Numbered from the stretch's first letter, positions 9,786 through 21,254 are shown. The stretch is DNA of 64,000 nt from Acanthosepion lycidas (GCA_963932145.1 OZ010600.1:49360877-49424876), one strand, 5' to 3'. Notes: generated by a model not told the origin, from the sequence alone. A program made the numbers and translations.

Positions 9786-10640
9786 AGCAAACATAGGTTC
9801 GGTTTGCATGAGATTCCAAAACGTTGATGTCGGTTAGATGTACATTCGAATCAAAAAAGTAAACATTGGTCCAGTTCGCACGAGAGTAAAATAGGTAGGC
9901 ATTTTACCCGGTTTTTCACGAGAGTCAAAAAATTGGGATTTGTGTTGTATTAGAGTAAAAAAAAGGTAGATATTGGTCCGGTATGTACTAGATAAAAAAA
10001 GGTAGATATTGGTCCGGTATGTACTAGATTAAAAAGGTAGATACTGGTCCGGATTCTACTCGAGTAAAAAAAGTTAACATTCGTTCGGTTTGCACTAGAA
10101 TAAAAAAGGTAGATATTGGTCCAGTTTGTAATAGATTGAAAAAGTCGACATTGGTCTGGATTGTACTCTAGTGAAAAAAGGTAGACATTGGTTCGGCTTG
10201 CACTACAGTAAAAAAGGTCGACATTAGTTCGGTTTGCACTAGAATAAAAAAAAGCCCGACATTATTTCAGTTTGCACTCGAATAAAAAAAAGCCCGACAT
10301 TATTTCAGTTTGCACTCGAATAAAAAAAAAACGGTACATATTGATCCAGTTTGTACTAGATTAAAAAGGTCGACATTAGTCCAGATTGTACTTTAGTAAA
10401 AAAAGATAGTAATTGGTCCAGGTTGTACTAGAGTAAAAAAGCCCGATATTGGTTCATTTTGCACTTGAGTAGTTTTTACTCAGGTAGATATTGGTCCGGT
10501 TTACAGGAGAGTTTTAAAGATAGGTATAGATCAGGTATTCATAAGAATAAAGAAGGTAGACAGGAGTTCTGTTTGCACGATGGTTAAAAATGTAAGCCCC
10601 GGTACGAGTTGAACGAGATCCCAAAAGATAAACACAGTTT
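9786..10640. repeat. Degenerate ~36-bp minisatellite, roughly 22 units
   Basis: Each unit approximates GGTAGACATTGGTCCGGTTT, then a GCACTAGAGT-like half and a short A-run. Adjacent units at 9970-10035 and at 10245-10320 are almost identical, showing recent local duplication. Outer units are more diverged. No coding frame persists. Confidence 0.9.
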
Positions 10641-11649
10641 TGGCTAACAGTTTGCTACTTTTTTTCTTTGCGGGAATGTACTCGACATATTCTTGACCCC
10701 AACCAACAGAAACATAGTCTAGAAGGAGTAGCTACAACAGCTTGATATTTAACAATATAGAACTGTAGAATAATGGTCAGAATAGAGAGATCGATTGCTA
10801 ATGGATTCTTTGCAATTGTAGCCCTATGCCAGAAATAAGTAAAATTCCGCCTGAAGGAATGAAAGTGGGCCAAGTGTTGCCAACTGTATTCGATTTAATA
10901 AGAAATAAATTTTCTATGATTCTATCGCCAGTGACCGGAAATTGGGGATATATTGTTTGTTGAATGTAAGTTAGTATCACTTAAAATGTCTACCGCACAA
11001 GTACAAGAAATAAATTACCCGCGGAAACGTCGAATATTTTGATCATTGATTGGCCTCTTGATAAGGTTTAATCAAATCTTCAAGTATAGCTTTGACGGAT
11101 AACGTTTAGTGAAGCTCTTAAAATCTGATTTAAACGGCGTCAGAATCAGATTTCAATATTCTTTAGAAGGCAAACACTTCATTTAGACATTATACAGCGA
11201 AATGAAATCAGTGTCGATTTCCGCTGTCGTCGCCAATCCGTAGCCCATTCATTGGGCTGCCTGCTTTACTGACAACTATTCGACTTCCCGTCTTAGTCTC
11301 GACTCTGTCTATTGGAGAGCTCTTTGCACATCTTAAATATTGCAGAAAAAATGGCTTCAACGGATTAAATATATTAAAGATACTTAATCGCAGATTTACA
11401 TACTGTCGAGCTCCCTTCTTTTTCTTCTACGAATCCTTTCAGGATGTAGGCGACGATGACTTTCCACAATTTTTCTGTTCTTTGTAGCCCTGAGTAAAAT
11501 ATATTTTTATTATATTTCCTAATCCCTGTTCTTCCAACCATTTACATAAGCTCATTAACCAGATTATGCGATGCGTGGCTCTGCCCCCCAAACTTGCCTT
11601 CATGTCACTCTTGTTCTACGAGTGTCAAATTTTCCAAGCCATGTTTCCT
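10641..11649. other. No recognisable feature
   Basis: Possibly single-copy sequence of ordinary complexity. The short readings at 10655-10980 carry no recognised motif. Confidence 0.5.
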
Positions 11650-12005
11650 CACTGTTTACATTATTCGGACTATTGCCCTCATCTTTGTCGCCATATTTAT
11701 TACGTTTCGGTCGTTGTACGCTCAGGCCTTCTTCAGATGGTTGCAATGTCGAACTGAACCCTTTATTTCGATCACTTGATGAGGGGAATTAACAGGAGAT
11801 AACTGATAAATGACATCCATTAAAAACGTGGCACGTATATCTCAGTGAGCGAAATAAAGGGTTCAGTTCGACATTCCAACCACCTGAATAAGGCCGTACA
11901 ACGGCCGAAACGTTGTAATAAGTATGGCGACAAAGATGAGGACAATAGTCCGAATAATGCAAACAGTGTACATAATACATCATCTCAGAAATATAGACAG
12001 ATCCT
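11650..12005. mobile_element. Head-to-head foldback of SINE family B
   Basis: 11659-11776 is the minus-strand and 11845-11965 the plus-strand version of the SINE-B body (GGTTCAGTTCGACATT, GGCCG, GTACAACGGCCGAAACG, AAGATGAGG). The arms, about 120 bp each and roughly 85-90% identical, flank a 70-bp loop that carries more SINE-B sequence (CAGGAGATAACTGATAA). 5' sides face inward and tails outward. Confidence 0.8.
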
Positions 12006-12128
12006 GTTTCCTCATTATATGAACATGAATTTTGAATTGACTCTTTCTGATGCTAATTATAAGTGTCCGTTTTCGTTTAGTTTTTTTTCTAAGAATTTGT
12101 CGTTTCTCACATGTTCAGACCCGATTTG

Positions 12129-12825
12129 AGAACATTCATCTAAAGAATTTTGGTCTAAGGAACATTTATCTAGCGAATATTGGTCTAAGAGAAACCTGTC
12201 TAAGGACATTTGTCTAAGGAATACTCGTCTAAGGACATTGATCTGTGGAATACTCGTCTAAGGATCCTCGGTCTATAATATTTTTTTTAATAAATTATCT
12301 CCTTATTCCTGTAGAAAACACTCAATTTTATTGATATTCACTATATTACAGAATAATATTTAAAACATAGCAACATCAATTACTCATGATACATGTGGTT
12401 TTTAAGCATTTATTGGCAGGCATTGTTTGTATATTAATACAACACATATTAGACCATAATCCTCTAAACGAATATCTGAGACGTACACTACAGTTCCAAA
12501 TTTTGAAGCTACCACCAAAATTAGCATGAGATGAACTTGACAGAGTGAAAAAAAAATGAAAAAAGAGTTCTTAGAGTCATTGAAAAAAGAATGGAATTAA
12601 TTATCAAACTTATACATTGAGAATTTAATCATAAAATATCTTTTTCCTTTTCGTCATAATAAAATTTCTAATAAAATATCATGTCTTTAACCATGTATAA
12701 TAATTTTCTCTTACTGGAGAGAATTATTAAAATTAACAGGGGTGGTCTCAAACTTTTTAGTGTAAATTCTTGAGTGTTCCTTAGACCAATATTTCTTAGA
12801 CTAGTGTTACTTCGACGAATGTTCT
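12129..12825. mobile_element. Transposon-like element with short tandem repeats in its inverted termini
   Basis: The left terminus (12129-12285) repeats AGAACATTCATCTAAAGAAT-like 16-19 bp units. The right terminus (12765-12825) carries the complementary series (GTTCCTTAGACCAATATTTC, GACGAATGTTCT). The interior is AT-rich and non-coding. No target duplication is seen. Confidence 0.55.
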
Positions 12826-12882
12826 GGATCCAGGCCGCCAAGGAGTTCTCACAATCTTTCTGTAGAAACACATTCTGGTGCA

Positions 12883-13330
12883 TTAAGTCGCTTCTCCATT
12901 CACTGCCACATGTGATACCGATATTACGCACGCTGTTTCCAGTGAAATTTTCCTGTTTCTTAATACCTTGCTTAACTTTTGGAAGGCACCTTTTCCGTCC
13001 TCTGTTATAACACTTCCTAGATATTCAAGTTTTAGCACTTGTTTAATTTTGTTATATCCAATTTGTAAGTGACATGCTGGGATTTTTATATTTCTGACAA
13101 ACATATATTCACTCTTCTTACATTTAATGTCTAGTCCTTTCTTCTGGTTTTCATTCATTACCTTCTAAAGGATTTCCTGTAATTTGCTTTCTGTGTCTGC
13201 TATCAACACCGTGTCGTCTGCATATCATATGTTGCCAAGATTGCGACCGCTAATAATGATTCCTTGTAGGACATCTAATACTCACACGATTGCTTTACTG
13301 TAAAGGTTGAATATATCCGGTAAGAAAACA
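12883..13330 (-). pseudogene. LINE (family 2) reverse transcriptase relic
   Basis: On the minus strand, LPDIFNLYSKAI (about 13290-13325) precedes an RT active-site block, YADDTVLIADTESKLQEIL, near 13175-13235, with one stop before it. An open frame from 13158 to 12883 follows: KGLDIKCKKSEYMFV, KIKQVLKLEYLGSVITEDGK and AFQKLSKVLRNRKISLET. The order matches non-LTR RT motifs around the YADD box. The equivalent C-terminal region is also at 19295-19880. Confidence 0.8.
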
Positions 13331-13489
13331 GATCCTTCCTTACAAAGTGTTAACTTTCTTTGCAAACCTGACCTCAAAATATATGAACCACGGTTTCGTA
13401 AACCAACAGGAATCGATCTGACTACAGCAGAAAAATGACCAATGGAATTATATTGCAAGCGCACCAACACAACGAGCCGTTCTTTGGGC

Positions 13490-14250
13490 TTAAGTAATTC
13501 TGGGTCAAGACAAACAAGCACGAGGGATAAAGTGTGGATTGAACTGGCTTCACTAGTAAGGATCTCGGGAATAATGTCGCTAATCGCGCGTGGACGGTAC
13601 GGTGAGGCACACTCTATAAGAACTAAAATTATTTCTTTCACTTTGCTAAAACTGGCACAACGCCTCATGTACGCAGTATCCAATGACGAACTCGCTACAG
13701 AGTAATTTTATCCAGGATTATATTGCTAAGTAAACATAATAATAAGATAAGTCTGGCACAAGACAGTCTGAAGGTGTTCCCATTGAGAATTGAACTCGCT
13801 TCAGTAGTAATGGATTCCAGAATTATCTCGCTAATCAAAAATGTGTTGTTCGTTGAATTACCTCCTACCTGAAAAAAGAGCGTTGGCTTTACCTGGCTAA
13901 GTATGGCACAAGGCCCAATGTATGGTATTCGCTGGGAGGATTGAAGTCGCTCCGGTAGTAAAGTAATCCAGTGTTATTTTGATAAATACGACGAGATAAA
14001 CGATAACTGAACTAAAAGTATTTACTTTACTTTGCCATGTCTGGCACAAGACCACGAAGACGACGGACCCAATGAGGATTGAACTCGCCCGGCAGTAATT
14101 CTCTCCGAGGTTATGTTGCTAAGTAGTCATTAATGATAGAGGCACCGCTAATTTATTAGCACAAGTACTTGACTATGGGGTACCCAGTGAGGATCGAAGA
14201 TGCTAAATTAGGATTACATGGTTGCGAGACGCTCGCTGCCCGAACCGATA
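13490..14250 (-). repeat. Cluster of degenerate tRNA-like SINE fragments (family C-like)
   Basis: Four blocks near 13750, 13910, 14035 and 14155 share TGGCACAAG followed by GAGGATTGAACTCG-like sequence, the complement of a tRNA B box and its flank. Spacing is irregular and the copies are strongly diverged. Confidence 0.5.
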
Positions 14251-14514
14251 TGTCTCAAAGGTTTTACTTTTTATACTTAAGACTTCGACATAAAGGTCGT
14301 CTTATACGGTAATTGCGCCCGACCTCTTAAACGTTTGGACATTTTTTTTTTTATGCCGAGGTGAATTAACGCTTTTATAATCCGGTCGTCCATATAGCGG
14401 AAACTACCTGTGTAATTTTATATTAAAAGGCTTTATCTATAACGACTATCACGTTTCCCTCTTCCGTTCAGATTTTATCTTATCTCTGTATGCTGATACC
14501 CTCTGCGCCTAGCT

Positions 14515-14600
14515 TTAGTCTGGCACAAGGACACAATAGTGGCCAACCTATGGAGGAGCGAAAACGCTTGTAAAAGCCCACGCAGTGATATTGTTAAATA
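14515..14600 (-). repeat. Degenerate SINE family C fragment
   Basis: Contains AGTCTGGCACAAGGACACAA and a GAGGAGCGAAAACGC remnant of the B-box region. 14251-14514 shows nothing else. Confidence 0.35.
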
Positions 14601-14643
14601 TCGCTCAATCTTGAATAACATTATCCTGTATAGTGACTTGGGT

Positions 14644-14697
14644 ACTACTACTACTAGTAATAATAATAATAATAACAATAACAACCGACGATAATAA

Positions 14698-14733
<36 letters not shown>

Positions 14734-14846
14734 ATTTAAAATCAGGAAAAATGGATCTCCAGGTATGAATACAAGCAATCCAAAATGGTAATGATAATGC
14801 TATTATTATTATTATTTTAGTAGTAGTAGTAGTAGTAGTGGTAATG

Positions 14847-14890
<44 letters not shown>

Positions 14891-14893
14891 TTT
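14644..14893. repeat. Trinucleotide microsatellites (TAA/TTA, TAG)
   Basis: TAA/ATT tracts at 14653-14732 and 14801-14893, with short TAC/TAG runs, separated by about 70 bp. Confidence 0.95.
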
Positions 14894-14971
14894 ATTATTA
14901 GCCTATGACTTAAAGAAATGTAAAAAATGTTCACACAAATATAGCTCAAAACTTACGAAGGGTTTTATATA

Positions 14972-15156
14972 CAGTGTAACCCGGATATAAGAGACCCGGA
15001 TATAAGAGAAATCGGATATAAGAGAGATTTTCTCTGGTCCCAAATTATTCCCATACTTACCTAAACAAAATAGACCAAAACCGGATATAAGAGAAACCCG
15101 GATATAAGAGACTTCTTCTCCGGTCCCGGCAACTCTCTTATATCCGGGTTACACTG
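14972..15156. mobile_element. Complete pogo/Tigger-like MITE, copy 3
   Basis: A 185-bp element begins CAGTGTAACCCGGATATAAG and ends CTTATATCCGGGTTACACTG, flanked by TA (14970-14971 and 15157-15158). The interior holds further direct and inverted CCGGATATAAGAGA blocks. It is the reference for the copies at 6601 and 6812. Confidence 0.88.
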
Positions 15157-15229
15157 TATGTAAAATGTGTGTGGGATTGATCTTATGTTATTTTATTTTC
15201 ATTTTTATTTTATTTTGTTTTTTTTTTTT

Positions 15230-15359
15230 TACAGAAATGTTCAGTGGAAAATGTTATGACGCCATTTCTGACCTTAGTCACTGGTTGGCACCCGGAAGGA
15301 AATGAGTACACAACAGAAATCAAAGGAATAATAATAATAACAACAACAACAACAACAAC

Positions 15360-15394
<35 letters not shown>

Positions 15395-15796
15395 GACATT
15401 GTTATTAAAGACCAAAAACAAAAAAAAAGTGCCTCCTTATTGATATGGCAGTCCCATCAGACTGCAATGTATCTTTGAAGATATTCAAAAAGCTGTCAAA
15501 ATACAAGGACCTTGAAATAGAAATCTCAAAAATGTGGCACGTGAGATCATCAACAATCCCTGTTGTAGTTGGAGCCCTAGGATTGGTTGGAAAAGATTCC
15601 AGTAGAAGCAGGGATTCCTGGAAGTCCATGCCTCAAAGAGATACAAAAAAATTGTTCTCAAAAGTACACCCCACACTTTACGAAAGGCTTTATCTATGTA
15701 TTTTTTTTTCAGTCGAAAGTGTCATGATACCATCTCTAACCTTAGGTCCCTGGGCGGGACCCGGAAAGAAATGTGTAAACGCCAGATATCAAAGGA

Positions 15797-15797
<1 letters not shown>
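15230..15797 (+). pseudogene. LINE (family 3) 3' end, C-terminal ORF piece
   Basis: 15240-15328 has the family 3' UTR (GACGCCATTTCTGACCTTAG, GGCACCCGGAAGGAAATG) ending in TAA repeats. A second 3' end follows: 15445-15690 encodes [44 protein letters not shown], then UTR and the next TAA tract. Related protein text recurs at 17940-18150. I recognise a widespread LINE C-terminus but not the clade. Confidence 0.7.
15329..15393. repeat. (TAA)n/(CAA)n microsatellite at a LINE 3' end
   Basis: TAA, CAA and TAA runs directly follow the LINE-3 UTR, consistent with the element's simple-repeat tail. Confidence 0.95.

Positions 15798-15871
<74 letters not shown>
15798..15871. repeat. (TAA)n microsatellite at a LINE 3' end
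   Basis: About 24 TAA units follow the second LINE-3 3' UTR. Confidence 0.98.
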
Positions 15872-15872
<1 letters not shown>

Positions 15873-16690
15873 TGCTCCACAATGCAAATTCATAACGGAG
15901 AGCATGAAAGGCTGGAACACTACACTAAACCTAAACCATACAAAAGGGTCATTAATATCAAAACTAATCAACATCAAAAGCTGGATCTTCCAAGGAGATA
16001 CATTGTCGCCACTACTCTTTTGCCTTGCATTATCGCTACAGTAGCTACGGATACAAATCACAGAATGGCAAACTAAATCACCTATTCTATATTTTTTATC
16101 TTAAAGCGTTTTCCAAGGATGATAACCAGCAGAAAAAAAAAACTTACCATTGTCAAAACCTTCAGCGAAGAAAATTAGGATGCTGTTCGCAATCAACAAA
16201 TGTGCTAAAGCTACCCTCAAAGTTGATAAACGAACGAAAACTACAGATTTAGACCTGGATATCATAAAGATTACGGAACTAGAAGAAGATGGTACATATA
16301 AATAAACATTCAATTATGAAGGAAAATATAGGAGAGTGCGTTTGATACTAGAAACGAACTTCATGGGGCCAATAAAATGAAATGCTATCAACACCTTAGC
16401 TACCTTAGTAAGCTTAATAATACAATATTAAATGTAATTTGAATGATATTAAAAGATTGGTCGCCAAGACCAGAAAAATACTTACGATCCGAAAACAGAT
16501 GCACCACCCGACATTAGATGTTGATAGGCTGTACGTACCAAGAGCTTTAGGAGGTCGAGGTCTAATGCAAGTTGAACCTAACTCTAAAAACTTTCCTACA
16601 AATAGTAAAGCATCAAATCCATTCCATCGACAGATAAGCTGCACTCTTCAAGAAATACCTGAAATCTTAACAAAAAGAAAAAAAAAAATG
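15872..16690 (+). pseudogene. LINE (family 3) reverse transcriptase relic
   Basis: With frame changes, 15900-16690 gives KGSLISKLINIKSWIFQGDT then LSPLLFCLALS (RT motif around QGD). A degraded catalytic segment lies near 16080-16110, then FSEE-like and INKCA-like text. The C-terminal block is NDIKRLVAKTRKILTIRKQM with HHPTLDVDRLYVPRALGGRG and LMQVE (16439-16580). It is interrupted at 16690 by a tandem array and appears to resume at 17470. Confidence 0.75.
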
Positions 16691-17465
16691 TTGTCCGACT
16701 AAAATTACAAAAAATATGTTGGCCAAATGAAATTACAAAAAAAAAAAAATGTTGGCCGAATGAAATTACCCAAAAAAAAATAAAATGTTGGCCGAATAAA
16801 ATTACAAAAAAAAAAAAATGTTGGCCAAATGAAATTGCAAAAAAAAAAATGTTGGGCGAATGAAATTACAAAAAAAAAAATGCTGGGCGAATGAAATTAC
16901 AAAAAAAAAAAAATGTTGGCCGAATGAAATTACAAAAAAAAAATGTTGGCGGAATGAAATTACAAAAAAAAAAAATGTTGGCCGACTGAAATTACAAAAA
17001 AAAAATGTTGGCGGAATGAAATTACAAAAAAAAAAAATGTTGGCCGACTGAAATTACAAAAAAAAAAAATGTTGGCCGAATGAAATTACAAAAAAAAAAT
17101 GTTGCCTGAATGAAATTATAAAAATAAAAATGTTTGCCAAATTAAATTACAAAAACTTTTTTTTTTTGTAATATAATTTGGCCAACATTTTTTTTTTGTA
17201 ATTTCATTTGGCCAACATTTTTTTTTTTTATAATTTCAGTCGGCCAAGATTTTTTTTTTTTTGTAATTTCATTCAGCCAAGATTTTTTTTTTTTGTAATT
17301 TCATTCAAAAATGTTGGCCGAATGAAATTACAAAAAAAAAAAAAAAATCTTGGCTGAATGAATTTGCCCAAAAAAAAAAAAAAAAAAATCTTGGCCAAAA
17401 GAGTAAAATAGAAAGCATAGCAATTTGGCCAAATGGAATTACAAAAAAAAAAAAAAAAAAAAACT
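16690..17465. repeat. ~30-bp tandem array with orientation switches
   Basis: Units of GTTGGCCGAATGAAATTAC plus 8-13 A's run direct from 16690 to 17150 (about 15 units). They invert from 17151 to 17300 (T-run, GTAATTTCATTCGGCCAA) and return to direct orientation to about 17460. The array sits inside LINE-3 coding sequence. Confidence 0.92.
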
Positions 17466-17469
17466 GGGA

Positions 17470-18190
17470 GGACAATGAGTTACATGGCAAATACCTAGAA
17501 TAAAATGAAATAAACAGATGTAAACTAACAGAAAACACATCAGTGGCTGAGGAGCACCGGGTTGAAAGCAGAAACAGAAGGCCTAATTATTGCAGCTCAG
17601 GACCAAATCCTCGCAGCCAAATCCTATCACTGTCACATAATCAGGGATGGAACTAACCCGAAATGCAGGATCAGCGGAAAATCTAATGAAATTGTCGGCC
17701 ATATCTGAGGATACTCGGAACTAGCAAAAAAAAAAAAAAAAAAAAAAAGTGACTGACATATGTGCACTGAAAGATATGCAAGGAGCACAAAATCGAAACC
17801 ACTGAGAGATGGTATGAACACCAACTAGACAAAGTTACCCAAAATAACGATGTAACTATCCTCTGTGACATGCCAATTCAAACTGACACGGAAATAAAAG
17901 CCAACAGACATGTATATTATCATAAAAGACAAGAAATTCAGGAAGTGTATGGTTATTGACAGCGCAGTGCCATCAGAGTGAAACTCCTCCTGGAAGATTA
18001 TCGAGAAATTGTCCAAATACAAGGACCTGGAGATCGAGATTAACAGGATATGAGGAATAAAGACTAAGACTGTACCAATAGTAATCGGAGCACTGGGCCT
18101 CATGAGAAAAGGAATGGACAGTTTTACTAACAGTGTCCAAGGTAACATCAACATACAAATTGCCCAGAAGATCGCCCTACTAGAAAGATT
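17470..18190 (+). pseudogene. LINE (family 3) C-terminal region
   Basis: Fragments TETEGLIIAAQDQILAAKSY, GTNPKCRISGK (remnant of a Cys-His finger), [48 protein letters not shown] and VPIVIGALGLMRKGMDSF appear in the usual order with several frame breaks. It matches the C-terminus at 15445-15690 and completes the copy broken at 16690. Confidence 0.75.
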
Positions 18191-18209
18191 ATAAGATAAG
18201 TGCTATCAA

Positions 18210-18373
18210 TTAAATGACTGTAGAACCCGGTCTATCCTGCTAATTACCCATAGCTGGGAGGAGAAAAAGAGGATCCATACCTTTCCCAAGGGTATTAGCA
18301 CGCAAGTGAATGTAATGGATTCAACTGGAATTCGAATCCGAATCGCTATCCATTACTCCACCGTGCCCCCTCG
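18210..18373 (-). mobile_element. tRNA-derived SINE (family A), minus strand
   Basis: From the left: ACCCGGTCTATCCTGC, TACCCATAGCTGGGAGG, CATACCTTTCCCAAGGGTAT, AACTGGAATTCGAATCC, then TATCCATTACTCCACCGTG. The last two are complements of the B box and A box of a tRNA-like head. Confidence 0.75.
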
Positions 18374-18604
18374 GACTGATCGTCAACTATAAGAAAATAA
18401 AATGCATGCTTCTGAAACCCATACATTTGTTTTTACTAAGTAAAAGAAATACATCAACATGTGGATTACAAACTGGAGGTACCAACATTAAATTTCAACC
18501 AAAGCTTTTATCCAGTGGCTAAAAATTCTGCTTCAAATAATTTAGTGACTGCACAAAACGTGAGTTCAATATCTAGCCATAGCAGAGGTGAACAAATATT
18601 GGAG

Positions 18605-19075
18605 TTGAGTTACTAAAGGTTTGGTTTGTTTTGTTTTACGGCATATCAACCTCAATGGGTTATTTAATGCCGACAATTTTTATTGCTGGTAATATTTTTT
18701 TTTTTTTTTTCGAAAATGTATTGCTGTTAATATTCTTTTTCAAGAATGTATTGCTGGTAATAATTTTTTCCTCAAAAATTTATTCATGGTAATAATTTTT
18801 ACAAAGTATTTCTCGTATTAAAACCTATTTTTACACTTTCATAGTGTTTTGACACCAGTTTTGGGGTTAAGTATTTATCCATAGCTAGAACCCTAACAGG
18901 TGCTACCACCCCGGGGTCAGGGTGGGCCTGGGAACGCTACTAATTAAGAGGTGGTTCCACGAGCCTCAAAACCTCCTGATCAGAAGCCTTGCTGTTAGAC
19001 GTAGTTTATCGTGTTACCCAGGACACGGATGTAGTTTATCGTCATGCCCAGGACGGGTTACTCCAGGGAAATAAC
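18605..19075 (+). repeat. Repeat element E, copy 1 (unclassified)
   Basis: Starts TTTGTTTTACGGCATATCAA, carries 25-30 bp units around AATGTATTGCTGGTAATAAT, then TAACAGGTGCTACCACC and AAGAGGTGGTTCCACG. It ends in two tandem GTAGTTTATCGT...CCCAGGAC blocks. It shares this layout with 41757-42190 and, inverted, 51895-53460 and 61325-61620. Non-coding. Confidence 0.75.
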
Positions 19076-19129
19076 CGAAACTGTGGTATCCAGCAAAGGC
19101 ATGGCACGTGGAACTAGAACAATTTACGC

Positions 19130-19300
19130 AAGTGGACGAAACAAAGGATTCGTTTCGAAATTTCAACGTATATCACCTAAAGAAGGCCGGAGCGTACAAC
19201 GGCCAAAATGTTGTGAATATGAAAATAAAGATGACGACAATAATCCGAACAATGTAAACAGTGTTGCAATATCTCATCTTATAAATATAGACGGATACCA
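19130..19300 (+). mobile_element. SINE family B 3' part
   Basis: Contains AAGAAGGCCGGAGCGTACAA, CGGCC and AAGATGACGACAATAATCCG, then ATATCTCATCTTATAAATAT, the shared tail of family B. The tRNA-like head is missing. Confidence 0.7.
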
Positions 19301-19880
19301 ACATTAAACAAGTGCAAGAATTTAAATACCTTGGAAGTTTTTTTATGGTAAATGCGACACTGAAATCCGTGCACTGAAAAATGCCTTTCAAAAGCTAAGC
19401 AAACAAGAAAACAGAAAAAAATGGTAAGAAACAAAGAAATTAGTACTAAACTCTTATGTAATATCAGTCCTCTTTTACGAACGTGTATGCTGGACATTAT
19501 TTTCATAGATGACGAAAAGGCTTGTCAAGGATCCTGACAATAAACGGGGAATATTTTAGGAAAATATAAATAAAAAGTGTGTCTATACTTAGAATCAGAG
19601 AGAGACAATTGATGATAGGATAAATAATGGGAAATCTGACATTCACATGCCATATTGAAAGCAAGAGAGACAAAGGAAAACTGCATATAACCTACCCAAC
19701 AACCTTCTTCAAATAGCTGGCACAACGGGTATTGGGAGATATAACCAAAAAATAACCTTACTTAAAGCTGCAAAGGAAAGGAAGTTGTGGAGAGCCATGA
19801 TCGCCCATGTCCTAAAGAGACACGGTACATAGAATAAGAAGAAATTATTTCCTTGCCTGAAAAGTAGAGATCTTAAAAAA
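19295..19880 (+). pseudogene. LINE (family 2) RT C-terminal relic
   Basis: Across frame breaks: IKQVQEFKYLGSFF, ALKNAFQKLSKQENRK, LNSYVISVLFYERVCWT, then the downstream block ending KLWRAMIAHVLKRHGT and KSRDLKKC. These correspond to the minus-strand relic at 12883-13330 and the fragment at 53850-54165. Confidence 0.75.
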
Positions 19881-20460
19881 TGCGAGGAGAATTTTTATAT
19901 GAAGTCTTTTGTAACTGATTTTCTGGATTATATAGGTCAGGTGTTCACATTATATTGAATAGAAAACAAAAGCAAAAATGAGAATAGATGTGAGCGTGAG
20001 AAACCCGTCCAATTAGCAATATTATTCTGTCAGGTGGTGGGTGGGGGGGGCATAAATAAATGTCGAAGGGACGACCCTTCCGTTAAAGAAGTCGGGGAAA
20101 CATGATTGAAAATAGCTAAAGCAAAAGTAGAGGTAAAGTCAGTGGGTTGTAAAATAAAAACAGCAAACACGTATTTTTAAAGTCATATCAATTCGGAACG
20201 TCAGTGAACATGGCACTCCACAGCTTCCTCCTCTTTATGATCGGTGTCTTGACCTTACTTAGAAAAATAGTGTAAGAGTTTCTCTTTGCTCTCTATATGA
20301 TTTTGAATCCTTCTGCTAAACTGGCTACCAGTCAAGTTCTTTGCACCCTACTGAACTTAGAATTTGAACTTAGACTCAATTTACGCCCCAATAGCCGAAT
20401 AGAAATTCCCTTTTTTATATATAACGAGTGGGATTAAAGTTCACCTCAGGCCTCAAGTAG
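19881..20460. other. No recognisable feature
   Basis: Ordinary-complexity sequence with a short G-run at 20035-20050 and no supported frame. Confidence 0.5.
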
Positions 20461-20462
20461 AA

Positions 20463-20466
<4 letters not shown>

Positions 20467-20539
<73 letters not shown>
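20467..20539. repeat. (TA)n microsatellite
   Basis: About 36 TA units. Confidence 0.98.
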
Positions 20540-20541
<2 letters not shown>

Positions 20542-20549
20542 CCCCTCAT

Positions 20550-20660
20550 TAAAGATGCCAATAAAATGGCCGGTTTCTTGGCCCGTTTCAGCAAATCCCT
20601 GACACCTGTCATACTCTATCTTTACCAGAGCCAGATCAGACCAAAAATGCTGTACTACTT
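20550..20660 (+). pseudogene. LINE RT fragment (CR1/jockey-like)
   Basis: Reads DANKMAGFLARFSKSLTP then VILYLYQSQIRPKMLYYLEH, matching the YKSQIRP...EYC block of LINE RT C-termini. It ends where the Helitron sequence begins. Confidence 0.65.
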
Positions 20661-20767
20661 GGAGCATGTGCATGTAAATTTTGGTGCAAATCCGTCGAAA
20701 ATTGCGGCCGTGCATTCGTTACACACACACAGACACACACACACATCCTGCCTTTTATAGATAGAGA
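20660..20767 (-). mobile_element. 5'-end fragment of a Helitron, minus strand
   Basis: Complement reads TCTCTATCTATAAAAGGC, a GT repeat, TAACGAATGCACGGCCGC and a match to the first ~110 bp of the Helitrons at 44741 and 52263. The flanking base before TC is A, as expected. The 3' part is missing. Confidence 0.8.
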
Positions 20768-21254
20768 TAATTTTGTGACAGTGAAAACTTCACTGAAATA
20801 TGTTGGAAAGATTTCACCACAAAAATACGATCTTTAAGCGAAATAGTCACAATATCTGGAAAATAGTAAACGTCACCGTAAATTGACGCCTGGGGGCTAT
20901 GGGTTAATAAATCTTGCTTTTGATGTTAACGGCTAAATAAACATATCGTTTATTAATAATAAAAATATGTGTAACCTTGCGTAATTACTGTTTTTCATAC
21001 CAGCCACAGAACACATTTAAGTGTTTATTTGTGTTGTTCAGAAAACAATAGCCGATCCTATTATGCGCTAATTAAATGTTTGTTTTGTCACTGAGCGTTA
21101 AATGAGAACAGGCAGAAGAAGCGTTCAAAAAGTCTGTGTTGACATTTTCGAAACAGGAAAAAGGATAAGAAGAGAAAAGAATTCTCGATAAAATTATTAA
21201 AACATTTCGAAAAAACAGTTAATAAATCTGAAATTTAAAAAAAAATTATTGTTC
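20768..21254. other. No recognisable feature
   Basis: AT-rich sequence without supported frame or repeat. Confidence 0.5.

Noticed and set aside
9786..10640. CRISPR-like array
   Set aside because: Units are contiguous and diverged, with no unique spacers; the context is eukaryotic. It is a minisatellite.
11566..11792. Three overlapping plus-strand frames near 11.6 kb as genes
   Set aside because: They lie over an inverted SINE B copy and change frame with it.
15445..15801. 118-codon frame as a host gene
   Set aside because: The same protein text recurs at 17940-18150 and is followed by a LINE 3' UTR and TAA tail.
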